A stretch of DNA of 64,000 bases from Aegilops tauschii subsp. strangulata (Eukaryota > Streptophyta > Magnoliopsida > Poales > Poaceae): assembly GCF_002575655.3 (NCBI RefSeq), contig NC_053039.3:244568622-244632621 (forward strand). The letters run 5' to 3'. The translations under genes were made by a program, and so were the position numbers. Below the pieces are notes generated by a model, which had not been told where the DNA came from, did no database searches, and saw only the letters and a list, made by a program, of their open reading frames with translations. Below, piece by piece: positions 43,918 to 56,230 of this stretch. Each line of letters begins with the position of its first letter. The stretch's first letter is position 1.

Positions 43918-44463
43918 TGTATTTATTCTACATTTTGTAAAGAGTAAATATAGATTTAATAATATTGGAAGAAATAGAGGATAATGAAGCTCAAATGTAG
44001 AGTGATGATACATAATCAAATAGATATCAATTAAGTACAATGTTACAAGGCAAAAGGTACTGACAAGAGGAATGCAGACCTCAACTTGTGCAGTGGCATT
44101 GGCTTTATTCAACATTTTGGTAAGAGTAAATGTAGATTTGATAATTTGGAGAAAATGGAGGGCGGGGCAGATAAGATGCAGAGTAATGCTAGACAGTCAA
44201 CTATCTCTCAATGTAAGTACAGTAATACGACCTCCTTCCGGAATTACTTGTCACTAAAATGGATGTATCTAGCACTATTTTAGTTCTAAATACATCCAAT
44301 TGAGCAACAAGTAATTCGATGAGGGAGTACATGACAATAGGTACTTACAAGAGCAATCCAGAACTTCATAACCACTGGGTTTATTCTACATTTATTTAAG
44401 AGTAAATATAGATCTTATAATTTTGACCAAATGGTGGATAAGGAAGCTAACATGCACAGTGAT
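43918..44463 (+). repeat. Tandem repeat of about 175 bp, three units
   Basis: The phrase TTTATTCTACATTTTGTAAAG and about 90 bp after it recur at about 43918, 44096 and 44370. The first spacing is 178 bp. The second is about 172 bp once the MITE at 44228-44327 and its TA are removed. The units end in near-identical GAAGCT..CATG..GAGTGATG text. Confidence 0.7.
44228..44327. mobile_element. Stowaway MITE inside the 175 bp repeat
   Basis: This 100 bp element runs from CGACCTCCTTCCGGAATTAC to GTAATTCGATGAGGGAG, flanked by TA at 44226-44227 and 44328-44329. The inner arms TGGATGTATCTAG and TACATCCA pair. It inserted after the tandem repeat formed. Confidence 0.8.
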
Positions 44464-44464
44464 G

Positions 44465-45501
44465 TGATAACCCACAAGTATAGGGGATCAGTTGTAGCCT
44501 CTTTCGATAAGTAAGAGTGTCGAACCCAAAGAGGAGCTAAAGGTAGAACAAATATTCCCTCAAGTTCTATCGACCACCGATACAACTCTACGCACGCTTT
44601 ACGTTCACTTTACCTAGAACAAGTATGAAACTAGAAGTACTTTGTAGGTGTGATAGGACAGGTTTGCAAGATAATAAAGAGCACGTAAATAAAATCTAGG
44701 GGTTGTTTAGATAAAGACACGACTAAGTTATTTTTAGTAGAGAGCTCTTTGTCACAAGAAAGTTATTTGTCCTTAGGCAATCGATAACTAGACCGGTAAT
44801 CATTATTGCAATTTTAGATGAGGGAGAGGCATAAGCTAACATACTTTATCTTCTTGGATCATATGCACTTATGATTGGAACTCTAGCAAACATCCGTAAC
44901 TACTAAAGATCATTAAGGTAAAACCCAACCATAGCATTGAAGTATCAAGTCCTCTTTATTCCCATACACCATAACCCACTTATCCGTGTTTGTGTTTCTA
45001 TCACTCACGCAACGCACACAATAAGCAAACCATGAACATATTACAAACCCTACAGCGGGGATCCCTCACGCTTGCGCGACACGGAGAGCACCATAGGACA
45101 TCACCAATAATAAAACATGCAACTCAAACCAATCACGATCATCAATGAACCCATAGGACAAAACGGATCTACTCAAACATCATAGGATAGCCATACATCA
45201 TTGGGAAATAATATATAGCGTTGAGCACCATGTTCAAGTAGAGATTACAGCAGGGAGAAGGGGTGTTACACCGCTGCATAGAGGGAGAGAGAGTTGGTGA
45301 TGACGGCGACGAAGTTGTTGGTGTAGATTGTCATTGCGATGATGGCCCCGGCGGTGTTCCGGTGCCACCGGGAGAGAGCCCCCCTTCTTCTTCTTCTTCT
45401 TCTTCCTTGACCTTCCCCCTAGATGGGAGAAGGGTTTCCCATCTGGTCCTTGGCTTCCATGGCGGCGGAGGGGCGGGAGCCCCTCCGAGATTGGATCTCT
45501 C

Positions 45502-45558
<57 letters not shown>

Positions 45559-46016
45559 CCTTCTGTTTCTGCGCTCCCTGTTTCTGGCCTTTCACCATTT
45601 CTTAAATTCCCGGAGATCCGTAACTCTAATTGGGCTGAAATTTTAACACGATTTTATCCGGATATTAGCTTTCTTGCGCCAGAAGAAGGGCACGAACCGC
45701 CTTACGGGGTGGCCACAAGGACCAGGGGCGCGCCCTTCGTCCATGTGGGCCCCTCAAGCATCGTCTCGCATTGATTCTTTTTCCCAAAAATCACATATAT
45801 TCCAAAAAAATCTCCGCAAGTTTTTATCGCGTTTGGACTCCGTTGGATATGGATTTTCTGCGAAACAAAAAACATGCAACAAACAGGAACTGGCACTGGG
45901 CACTGGATCAATATGTTAGTCCTAAAAATAGTATAAAAAGTTGCCAAAAGTATGTAAAAGTTGTAGAATATTGACATGGAACAATAAAAAATTATAGATA
46001 TGACGGAGACGTATTA
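44465..46016 (-). repeat. 3' LTR of the minus-strand non-autonomous Gypsy element
   Basis: Read on the minus strand it begins TAATACGTCTCCGTCATATC, where TG is expected, and ends TTGTGGGTTATCA at 44465. It belongs to a different LTR subfamily from 50246-51806, although the internal domains match. It contains CTT and CT microsatellites. Confidence 0.8.
45496..45554 (+). repeat. CT microsatellite
   Basis: TC dinucleotides run for about 59 bp with one CC interruption, inside the LTR. A shorter CTT run lies at about 45385-45405. Confidence 0.9.
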
Positions 46017-48155
46017 GCATCCCCAAGCTTAATTCCTGCTCGTCCTCGAGTAGGTAAATGAAGATAATTTTTGATGTGGAATGCTACCTATCATAATCTT
46101 GATCATATAATCTAATCATGGCATGAATAGTAAGACACAAGTGATTCAAAGCAATAGTCTATCATTTGACATTAATACAACAATACTTCAAGCATACTAA
46201 TAAAGCAATCATGTCTTCTCAAAATACATGGCCAAAGAAAGTTATCCCTACAAAATCATATAGTCTGGCTATGCTCCATCTTCATCACACAAAGTATTAA
46301 ATCATGCACAACCCCGATGACAAGCCAAGCAATTGTTTCATACTTTTGATGTTCTCAAACTTTTTCAACTTTCACGCAATACATGAGCGTGAGCCACGGA
46401 TATAGCACTATAGGTGGAATAGAATATGATGGTGGAGGTTGTGTGGAGAAAACAGAAAGGGAGAAGGTCTCACATCAACTAGGCAAATTAATGGGCTATG
46501 GAGATGCCCATCAATCAATGTCAATGCGAGGAGTAGGGATTGCCATGCAACGGATGCACTAGAGCTATAAGTGTATGAAAGCTCAAACTGAAAACTAAGT
46601 GGGCGTGCATCCAACTTGCTTGCTCATGAAGACCTCGGGCATTTGAGGAAGCCCATCATCAGAATATACAATCCAAGTTCTATAATGAAAAGTTCCCACT
46701 AGTATATGAAAGTGACAACATAGGAGACTCTATCCATGAAGAACATGGTGCTACTTTGAAGCACAAGTGTGGTAAAAGGATAGTAGCATTGCCCCTTCTC
46801 TCTTTTTCTCTCGTTTTTTTGGCCCTCTCTTTTTTTGGCCTCTTTTTTATTTTTTTTATTTTTCGTCCGGAGTCTCATCCCGACTTGTGGGGGAATCATA
46901 GTCTCCATCATCCTTTCCTCACTGGGACATGCTCTAATAATGATGATCATCACACTTTTATTTACTTACAACTCAATATTACAACTCGATACTAGAACAA
47001 AGATATGACTCTATATGAATGCCTCCGACAGTGTACCGGGATGTGCAATGATCTAGCGTAGCAATGACATCAAAAACGGACAAGCCATGAAAACATCATG
47101 CTAGCTATCTTACGATCATGCAAAGCAATATAAAAATGAATGCTCAAGTCATGTATATGATGATGATGGAAGGTGCATGGCAATATATCTCGTAATGGCT
47201 ATGGAAATTCCATGATAGGTAGGTATGGTGGCTATTTTGAGGAAGATATAAGGAGGCTTATGTGTGATAGAGTGTGTCGTATCACGGGGTTTTGATGCAC
47301 CGGCGAAGTTTGCACCAACTCTCGAGGTGAGAAAGGGCAATGCACGGTACCGAAGAGGCTAGCAATGATGGAAGGGTGAGGGTGCGTATAATCCATGGAC
47401 TCAACATTAGTCATAAAGAACTCACATACTTATTGCAAAAGTCTAGAAGCTATCGAAACAAAGCATTAGATGCATGCTCCTAGGAGGATAGATTGGTAAG
47501 AAAAGACCATCGCTCGTCCCCGACCGCCACTCATAAGGAAGACAATCAATAAATAAATCATGCTCCGACTTTGTTACATAACGGTTCACCATACGTGCAT
47601 GCTACGGGAATCACAAAATTCCACACAAGTATTTCTACAATCCACAATTACCCACTAGCATGACTCTAATATCACCATCTTTATATCGCAAAACCATTGT
47701 ATGGAATCAAACATATCATATTCAGTGATCTACAAGTTTTATGTAGGATTTTATGACTAACCATGTGAATGACCAATTCCTTTCAACTCTCTAAATAGAT
47801 ATAAGTGAAGCATGAGAGTTTAATTCTTTCTACAAAAGATATGCCCACGCTCTAACAAATATAAGTGAAGCAAAAGAGCATTCTACAAATGGCGGTTTTC
47901 TATGTGTAGAGAAACAGGCAATCCAAACTTCAAATGATATAAGTGAAGCACATGAAGCATTCTATAAAGCCATACTCAAAAGATATAAGTGAAGTGCAAA
48001 GAGCATTCTATAAATCAACCAAGTACTATCTCATACCAGCATGGTGCATTATTAAAATAAAAATAAAAAGCACACGACGCTCCAAGATTTACGCATATCA
48101 TGTGACGAATAAAAATATAGCTCCAAGTAAAATTACCGATGAGTTAGAAGAAAGA

Positions 48156-48179
48156 GGGGATGCCTTCCGGGGCATCCCC
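48156..48179 (-). other. Conserved stem-loop (copy 2)
   Basis: This is the same GGGGATGCC / GGCATCCCC stem as at 677-700 and 54125-54148, here on the minus strand with the CCGGAA loop. The PPT-like AAGCTT lies just outside, on the right (48181). Confidence 0.6.
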
Positions 48180-49045
48180 AAGCTTAGTTGCTTGGGAGTC
48201 CTTGAATATTACCTTGGGGTGCCTCGGGCATCCCCAAGCTTAGACTCTTGCCACTCCTTATTCCTTCATCCATCGTGATCTCACCCAAAACTTGAAAACT
48301 TCAATCAAACAAAACTTAACAAAACCCTCGTGAGATCCGTTAGTATAATAAAACAAATCACCACTTTAATTACTGTTTCAAACTAATTCATATTTTATTT
48401 TTGCATTTTAGCTACTATAATATAACTTTTCCATGGCTTATACCACCGATACAATCGATAGTTTCATCAAAACGAGCAAAACAATGCATCAAAATAGAAT
48501 CTATCTTAAACGGGACAATCTGTAGTAATCTGAACATCAACCATACTTATGTAACTCCAAAAATTCTGAAACATTAGGACAAAATAAACAATTTGTATAG
48601 AAGTATTGTGCAAAAAGTTTCAGAAGCGTTTGACTTTCTAGTAAAAATTGTAAAATCGCGCACTACAGCCAAAGTTTCTGTTTTTTGCACCGCACAAACC
48701 AAACAAGCAATCTAATCATCCTAAAGGCAAATCTTGGCACATTATTTTTATAATACAATGTATTTATACAAGGGGATAATTATTTTTGTTGAAAAGTTTC
48801 CGTAATTAAGATTCACAAAGTTTCCATGGGCATGAACAAAGTTCAAGGCATGCTCCAATTTTAACAATGCTCGTCTCTCTTACTTTCACTTTTCTTTTTG
48901 AAAATTTTTTAGGTTCCCCTCTTTATTTATTCTTTGTTTTTAAACCTTTTAAAAGCACTCAACAGAAATAAATGACTCTCTAAAACTTCTGGGTTGTCTC
49001 CATGGCAACGCTTTCTTTAAAGCCATTAAGCTAGGCATATAGTGC

Positions 49046-49840
49046 TCAAGTAATGGATCCACCCAGATCCCAAGGTATATCAAAGCCAATTTTAATTAAC
49101 AATGATTTGTGATTTAGTAGGGAGCACATAGTAATATATATCATGTAATGACGAAGCCTAACTCTCTTCCTATGCATCGGCATGTCATAAAAGGACAATT
49201 CATGCACACAAAGTAAAGGCCAATGCATAGTATAAACCGTTTCTTGCAATTTTATCGTATTGGAAACATAGAGAGGCGGAGATGTAGTTCCTCTCTCATA
49301 ATAATTGCAAGTAGGAGCAGCAAGCACATGGATATTATATCTATCAAAATCATCATGTGCAATAGTAGAATGCAACCCATCAATATAGTCCTTAATACGC
49401 GCAAACTTCTCTGATATAGTGTAGTTGGGAGAATTCAAAAAGATAATAGGACTATCATGCGTGGGTGCAATAGCAACAATTTCATGTTTCACATAAGGGA
49501 CTATAGCAAGTTCATCTCCATAAGCATAATTCATGTTGGCATCTTGGCCATAAGCATAGCAAGCATCAAGTTCATCAAAAAGGGATATTTCAAACGTATC
49601 AAAGGGATCATAGCAATCATCATAGCATTCATCCTTTGGTAAGCATGAAGGGAAATTAAACAATGTATGGGATAAAGAGTTACTCTCATTAGAAGGTGGG
49701 AACGGGTGATCAATCCGCTCTTCCTCCTTTTGTTCTTCGCTCTCCTCCTCATCTTTTTCATGGAATGAGCTCACAGTTTCAGCAATTTCTTCTTCCATAG
49801 TTTCCTGCAAAATATTAGTCTCTTCTTGGACAGCGGAGGA
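49046..49840 (-). CDS. Unknown ORF of the non-autonomous Gypsy family
   Basis: The open frame is about 265 codons after removing the first residues read from the adjoining LTR fragment. It is acidic at the N-terminus (EEESEEQKEEERI) and contains PSCLPKDECYDDCYDPFDTF, then DELAIVPYVKHEIVAIAP, and near the end TCNYYERG and YDMPMHRKRVRLR. The phrases IVPYVKHEI.AIAP, TCNYYERG and MPMHRK.VRL are shared with the ORF at 52053-53401, so both encode one family of protein. No protease, reverse transcriptase, integrase or zinc knuckle is present. The true start is lost with the 5' part. Its function is unknown. Confidence 0.5.
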   Translation of the reverse strand, partial: SSAVQEETNILQETMEEEIAETVSSFHEKDEEESEEQKEEERIDHPFPPSNESNSLSHTLFNFPSCLPKDECYDDCYDPFDTFEISLFDELDACYAYGQDANMNYAYGDELAIVPYVKHEIVAIAPTHDSPIIFLNSPNYTISEKFARIKDYIDGLHSTIAHDDFDRYNIHVLAAPTCNYYERGTTSPPLYVSNTIKLQETVYTMHWPLLCVHELSFYDMPMHRKRVRLRHYMIYITMCSLLNHKSLLIKIGFDIPWDLGGSIT

Positions 49841-49842
49841 CA

Positions 49843-50245
49843 ACACGACAGAGATCACACGGGCAGTTTTTACCCAGGTTCGGGCCACCGTGGGGCTTAA
49901 AACCCTACTCCTGCTTTGGTGGATTGATGGTGGAAAAATGGTGGTGAGCGCAACATGCTTGCCCGACAGGGTTGCCTCGGGGCGAAAGCGGCTACGCGCG
50001 TATGAGTGTGTGAGGGGGTGGATTAGCCAACTCTTTCTACGGTTGCCTTGGGCCTCCTTTTATAGATAAAGGGGTCACCACAGTGGCAAATCAGTCATTA
50101 TGCATTGATTAGATAGCAAACCATGCTATCATACCTAACTCTACAGGCTGACAGAGCGCATTAAATGCGTCGCTCAACGTCACATCACAGCTTGCCCGGC
50201 AGGCCCTACCGGGCTATTTTGCCAGCTTCGCGCCTGCTCGCTTGA
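49843..50245 (+). repeat. LTR fragment (left piece), split by the complete Gypsy element
   Basis: TTTTTACCCAGGTTCGGGCC and the CCTCCTTTTATA phrase are shared with the LTR of the element at 2403-16206, so this is a related Gypsy LTR. Its left end is missing. It is interrupted at 50246 and seems to continue at 57773-57925. Confidence 0.6.
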
Positions 50246-51806
50246 TGATACGTCTCCAACGTATCTATAATTTTTGATTGTTCCATGCTATTATATTATC
50301 TGTTTTGGATGTTTAATGGGCTTTACTAAGCACTTTTATATTATTTTTAGGACTAACCTATTAACCGAAGGCCCAGTGCAAATTGCTGTTTTTTGCCTAT
50401 TTCAGTGTTCCGCAGAAAAGGAATATCAAACGGAGTCCAAACGGAATGAAACCTTCGGGAGAGTTATTTTGGAACAAACGTGATCTAGGGGACTTGGAGT
50501 GGATGTCAAGAAAGAAGCGAGGAGGCCACGAGGCAAGGAGGCGTGCCTGCCCCCCTGGCGCGCCCCCACCCTCGTGGGCCCCTCGCAGCTCCACCGGCCT
50601 ACTTCTTCCTCCTATATATATATATATATATCCATATACCCCGAAAACATCCAGGAGCACCACGAAACCCTATTTCCACCGCCGCAACCTTTTGTACCCA
50701 TGAGATCCCATCTTGGGGCCTTTTCTGGCGCTCCGCCGGAGGGGGAATCGATCACAGAGGGCTTCTACATCAACACCATGGCCTCTCCGATGATGTGTGA
50801 GTAGTTTACCACAGACCTTCGGGTCCATAGTTATTAGCTAGATGGCTTCTTCTCTCTCTTTGGATCCCAATACAAAGTTCTCCTCGATCTTCTTGGAGAT
50901 CTATTCGATGTAACTCTTTTTGCGGTGTGTTTGTTGAGATCCGATGAATTGTGGGTTTATGATCAAGATTATCTATGAACAATATTTGAATCTCCTCTGA
51001 ATTCTTTTATGTATGATTTAATATCTTTGCAAGTCTCTTTGAATTATCAGTTTGGTTTGGCCTACTAGATTGATCTTTCTCGCAATGGGAGAAGTGCTTA
51101 GCTTTGGGTTAAATCTTGTGTTGCTCGATCCCAGTGACAGCAGGGGAAACGACACGTATTGTATTGTTGCCATCGAGGATAAAAAGATGGGGTTTATATC
51201 ATATTGCTTGAGTTTATCCCTCTACATCATGTCATCTTGCCTAATGCGTTACTCTGTTCTTATGAACTTAATACTCTAGATGCATGCTGGATAGCGGTCG
51301 ATGTGTGGAGTAATAGTAGTAGATGCAGAATCGTTTCGGTCTACTTGTCGCGGACATGATGCCTATATACATGATCATGCCTAGATATTCTCATAACTAT
51401 GCACTTTTCTATCAAGTGCTCGACAGTAATTTGTTCACCCACCGTAATACTTATGCTATCTTGAGAGAAGCCACTAGTGAAACCTATGGCCCCCGGGTCT
51501 ATTCTCCATCATATAAGTTTCCAATCTATTTTACTTTGCAATCTTTATCATAAAAATACCAAAAATATTTATCTTATTATCTCTATCAGATCTCACTTTT
51601 GCAAGTGGCCGTGAAGGGATTGACAACCCCTTTATCGCGTTGGTTGCAAGGTTCTTATTTGTTTGTGTAGGTACGAGGCGACTTGCGTGTAGTCTCCTAC
51701 TGGATTGATACCTTGGTTCTCAAAACTGAGGGAAATACTTACGCTACTTTGCTGCATCACCCTTTCCTCTTCAAGGGAAAACCAACGCAGTGCTCAAGAG
51801 GTAGCA
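50246..51806 (+). repeat. 5' LTR
   Basis: This is 1561 bp, from TGATACGTCTCC to GAGGTAGCA. A TA repeat (about 50612-50631) sits at the likely TATA box and is longer than in the 3' LTR. By eye there are roughly 35-40 substitutions against the 3' LTR, mostly transitions. Confidence 0.88.
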
Positions 51807-51817
51807 AGAAGGATTTC

Positions 51818-51835
51818 TGGCGCCGTTGCCGGGGA
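51818..51835 (+). other. Primer binding site
   Basis: TGGCGCCGTTGCCGGGGA begins 12 bases after the LTR end. The related copy at 18931 reads TGGCGGCGTTGCCGGTGA. The tRNA was not identified. Confidence 0.75.
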
Positions 51836-52052
51836 GATTTACGCACAAGTCGAGACATACCAAGTACCCATCACAAACTCTTATCCCTCGCATTACATTA
51901 TTTGCCATTCGCCTCTCGTTTTCCTCTCCCCCACTTCACCTTTGCCGTTTTATTCGCCCTTTTCCGTTCGCCTTCCTCCCGTATGTTTCTTTGTTTATGT
52001 TTCCATGTGACTTCTCTTTGCTTGCATCCTTGCTTGCTAAAAATCTATTGAT

Positions 52053-53401
52053 ATGGATCCACTTAAAGTGTTCTACTTGGATCATCTTCGATCCTTATGC
52101 GCTTGTGCTAAAACCCCAACTAGCCTAGTTGATGGGAAATCTTTAGATGAGTATGCTCATTTTGTGCGTCACCGTTTGTCTGAAAAAGGGAGACTCTTAT
52201 GGGATCAAATAAACAGATTTTGTGTTATGCTTGGAATCTTTGTGAAATTTATGATTTTACTTGTTGCTCTAAGAACCCTAAAAAACACCTTCCCTATCTA
52301 TGTGAGTTTAATGATAATGAAATCTTATCTTCTTATGCAAAGGGTGTTTATAGTTACTATGTTATCGAGCAAATTGAATTCGTTGCTTTTAAGGGTGCTT
52401 ATGAAGTTGCTTCTTTGATTGAAAAGTATGATATTACTCTCTACGAATCTGAAAGTTTTGACATACTTAAATATTGCTATGAAAACTATGCTCATAATGT
52501 CTATGTCAAAGAATTTATTGAGAGAATGACCGTTGCTTTGGAAGAAAATAATGATATGCATGAATATATAGATAAAGATGATTCCGATGATTTGATTGAA
52601 ATTTCCCTTGATGAACATGATGCTTGCTATTCTTGTGGCCATGATGCCAATATTTTTGAAGACGAATTTGCTATAGTTCCTTATGTTAAACATGAGATCA
52701 TTGCTATTGCGCCCATACTTGATAGTTCCTTTGATGAAAAGCATGATTGCAATGATGTTATTATAAATTCTATTGATGTCAATTGTGTTAATGATATGCA
52801 AAACCTCAAGTTTGGGGATGCTAGTTTTGCTATGACTACTATTTGTTGCAATGATCATGATTGGGGTGATTCTTCTTTTGATCTTGAAAATTTATTTAAA
52901 CTCCATGATGAATATGAGATTGATAATAGTGTTTGCAATATTATTGAAAGTGGGTTTGGAAGAGTGTCAACTTTAGATCCCACGTATTTGGAGAATGTTC
53001 AATCTTATGAAATTTTTGATAAAAGTGGGTTTGGAGAGGTCATGACTTTAGTTCATGTTAATCCCACTATTTTGGAAGAGTGTCAACTTTGCATACATGT
53101 GGATCGTGTTAAGAATATGTTTTGTGATATCTATATTGTTGAATTTTCTTATGATCCTACATGTAATTATTATGAGAGAGGAAAATATGGTTGTAGAAAT
53201 TTTTATGTCACTAAATTTCCTCTCGTTATGTTGAGATTGCTATTGTTTCTTTCTTCTTCCTTGCATATGCTAGATCTTGCTTGTCTTGCTAATTTGTTTT
53301 CCTATAAAATGCCTATGCATAGGAAGTATGTTAGACTTATATGTGTTTGTCACGTGTTTCATGATGCTCTCTTTGCGCTTCAATTCTTGTCTTTCATGTG
53401 A
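52053..53401 (+). CDS. Unknown ORF of the non-autonomous Gypsy family, frameshifted near its start
   Basis: An ATG at 52053 opens with MDPLKVFYLDHLRSLCACAK and runs to about 52220. There the sense passes to the next frame, which stays open from 52199 to 53401. A one-base insertion in the TTTTGTGTTATG region would explain it. The joined protein would be about 450 residues. It is acidic, with repeated Asp/Glu and Cys-His phrases (EHDACYSCGHDAN, CNDHDWGDSS) and two copies of a SGFG.V.TL phrase. It ends with a hydrophobic stretch and MPMHRKYVRL. It shares several phrases with the ORF at 49046-49840. No enzyme motif is found. It lies where gag is expected, directly after the PBS, so a gag-like or packaging role is a guess. 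Confidence 0.5.
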
Positions 53402-56215
53402 GCATCATCGAAATCTCAATGCCTAGCTAGGGGCGTTAAACGATAGCGCTTGTTGGGAGGCAACCCAATTTTATTTTTGTTTCTTGCTTTTTGGTTCTGT
53501 TTAGCAATAAATATTTGATCTAGCCTCTAGTTAGATGTGGTTTTATGTTTTAATTAGTGTTTGTGCCAAGTAAAACCTATAGTATCTTCTTGGATGGTAG
53601 TTATTTGATCTTCCTGAAAAAGTCAGAAACTTTCTTCTCACGAAAACAATTGTTAAAAATCGCCAGAACGTGATAAAATACTGATTCCAATTGCAGTAGA
53701 TCAATAAACAAATTATCTAGGTCGTCCTATTTTGGGATTTTTCTGAGTTACAGAAGTTTGTGTTAGATACAGATTACTATAGACTGTTCTGTTTTTGACA
53801 GATTCTGTTTTTTGTGTGTTGTTTGCTTATTTTGATGAATCTATGGCTAGTATCGGAGGGTATGTACCATAGAGAAGTTGGAATACAGTAGGTTTAACAC
53901 CAATATAAATAAATAATGAGTTCATTACAGTACCTTTAAGTGGTGGTTTGTTTTCTTTCACTAACGGAGCTCATGAGATTTTCTGTTGAGTTTTGTGTTG
54001 TGAAGTTTTCAAGTTTTGGGTAAAGATTTGATGGATTATGGAATAAGGAGTGGCAAGAGCCTAAGCTTGGGGATGCCCAAGGCACCCCAAGGTAAAATTC
54101 AAGGACAACCAAAAGCCTAAGCTTGGGGATGCCCCGGAAGGCATCCCCTCTTTCGTCTTCGTCTATCGGTAACTTTACTTGATGCTATATTTTTGTTCAC
54201 CACATGATATGTGTTTTGCTTGGAGCGTCTTGTATGATTTGAGTCTTTGCTTTTTATTTTACCACAATCATCCTTGCTGTACACACCTTTTGGGAGAGAA
54301 CATGAATCAGAATTTATTAGAATACTCTATGTGCTTCACTTATATCTTTTGAGCTAGATAATTTTGCTCTAATGCGTCGCTTATATCTTTTTAGAGCACG
54401 GTGGTGGCTTTATTTTATAGAAATTATTGATCTCTCATGCTTCACTTATATTATTTTGAGAGTCTTCTAGAACAGCATGGTAATTTGCTTTGGTTAAAAA
54501 AAATCAATCCTAATGTGATGAGCATCCAAGATAGGTATAATAAAAACTACCATATAAAGTGCATCGAATACTATGAGAAGTTTTATACTTGATAATTGTT
54601 TTGAGATATGAAGATGGTGATATTAGAGTCATGATAGTTGAGTAGTTATGGATTTGAGAAATGCTTGTTCTAAAGTTTGTGATTCCCGTAGCATGCACGT
54701 ATGGTGAACCGTTATGTGATGAAGTCGGAGCATGATTTATTTATTGATTGTCTTCCTTATGAGTGGCGGTCGGGGACGAGCGATGGTATTTTCCTACCAA
54801 TCTATTCCCCTAGGAGCATGCGTGTAGTACTTCTTGTTGATAACTAATAGATTTTTGCAATAAGTATGTGATTTCTTTATGACTAATGTTGAGCCCATGG
54901 ATTATACGCACTCTCACCCTTCCACCATTGCTAGACTCTAATACCGCGCACCTTTCGCTGGTATCATACACCCACCATATACATTTCTCAAAACAGCCAC
55001 CCTAGCTACCTATTATGGCATTTCCATAGCCATTTTGAGATATATTGCCATGCAACTTACCACCGTTCCGTTTATTATGACACGTTCCATCATTGTCATA
55101 TTGCTTTGCATGATCATGTAGTTGACATCGTATTTGTGGCAAAGCCACCTTTATAATTCTTTCATACATGTCACTCTTGATTCATTGCATATCCCGGTAC
55201 ACCGCCAGAAGCATTCACATAGAGTCATATTTTGTTCCAAGTATTGAGTTGTAATTCTTGAGTTGTAAGTAAATAAAAGTGTGATGATCATCATTATTAG
55301 AGCATTGTCCCAAGTGAGGAAAGGATGATGGAGACTATGATTCCCCCACAAGTCGGGATGAGACTCCAGACAAAAAGAAAAAAAGAAAAAAAGAGGCCAT
55401 AAAAAAAGAGAAAAAGGCCCAAATAAAAAAAGAGAAAAAGAGAGAAGGGACAATGTTACTATCCTTTTACCACACTTGTGCTTCAAAGTAGCACCATGAT
55501 CTTCATGATAGAGAGTCTCCTATGTTGTCACTTTCATATACTAGTGGGAATTTTACATTTTAGAACTTGGCTTGTATATTCCAATAATGGGCTTCCTCAA
55601 AATGCCCTAGGTCTTCGCGAGCAAGCGAGTTGGATGCACGCCCACTTAGTTTCTTTTGTTGAGATTTCATACACTTATAGCTCTAGTGCATCCGTTGCAT
55701 CGCAATCCCTACTCACTCACATTGATATCTATTGATGGGCATCTCCATAGCCCATTGATACGCCTAGTTGATGTAAGACTATCTTCTCCTTTTTGTCTTC
55801 GCCACAACCACCATTCTATTCCACATATAGTGCTATGTCCATGGCTCACGCTCATATATTGCGTGAAGATTGAAAAAGTTTGAGAACTTCAAAAGTATGA
55901 AACAATTGTTTGGCTTGTCATCGGGGTTGTGCATAATTTAAATACTTTGTGTGATGAAGATAGAGCATAGCCAGACTATATGATTTTGTAGGGATTGCTT
56001 TCTTTGGCCATGTTATTTTGAGAAGACATGATTGCTTTGTTAGTATGCTTGAAGTATTATTATTTTTATGTCAATATTAAACTTTTGTCTTGAATATTTC
56101 GGATCTGAACATTCATGCCACAACAAAGGAAATTACATTGAGAATTATGCTAGGTAGCATTCCACATCAAAAATTCTGTTTTTACCATTTACCTACTCGA
56201 GGATGAGCATGAATT
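53402..56215 (+). other. Long non-coding part of the internal domain
   Basis: This is about 2.8 kb without a meaningful ORF, yet closely matched by 1-2402 and by the minus-strand copy. It starts with TTGTTGGGAGGCAACCCAAT soon after the ORF, a palindrome-like phrase. It includes the stem-loop (54125-54148), PPT-like copies, GCTTCACTTATAT repeats (54341-54450) and a purine-rich tract (55371-55450). Confidence 0.7.
54125..54148 (+). other. Conserved stem-loop (copy 3)
   Basis: GGGGATGCC, loop CCGGAA, GGCATCCCC. A related AAGCTTGGGGATGCCC lies about 60 bp upstream (54063) without its pairing arm so close. Confidence 0.6.
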
Positions 56216-56230
56216 AAGCTTGGGGATGCT
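56216..56230 (+). other. Polypurine tract
   Basis: AAGCTTGGGGATGCT abuts the 3' LTR, as at 16583-16596. The same AAGCTTGGGGATGC word also occurs twice near 54063-54134 inside the element. Confidence 0.6.

Larger units (their letters stand above)
41383..44464. mobile_element. Large DNA-transposon-like repeat region, superfamily unsure
   Basis: The left part begins ACAAAAAAAAGCACTTCCAT and has GATGACACGTGTTTGTCAC, which recurs in altered and inverted forms over the next 200 bp (TCATCATGGAAGTG, CATGACGATAAATGG). These are wordings of an abundant Triticeae DNA element that I cannot assign with confidence (Mutator- or CACTA-like). It contains the 54 bp array, a duplicated TCGCCACCAGTG block (near 42819 and 42879), and the 175 bp tandem repeats. 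The right end is cut by the Gypsy LTR at 44465. No transposase is recognised. Confidence 0.4.
44465..49842 (-). mobile_element. Non-autonomous Gypsy element, minus strand, 5'-truncated
   Basis: The 3' LTR is at the left (44465-46016). The internal domain runs to the right and is colinear, in reverse, with the complete copy at 50246-57772 and with 1-2402. It carries the stem-loop (48156-48179), the AAGCTTGGGGATG motifs, at least four GCTTCACTTATAT repeats (about 47800-48000) and an ORF (49840-49046). The 5' LTR is missing: at about 49843 the sequence changes to an unrelated LTR fragment. Confidence 0.85.

Noticed and set aside
45263..45646. Plus-strand ORF of 127 codons
   Set aside because: It runs through CTT and CT microsatellites inside an LTR and gives Ser/Leu runs only.
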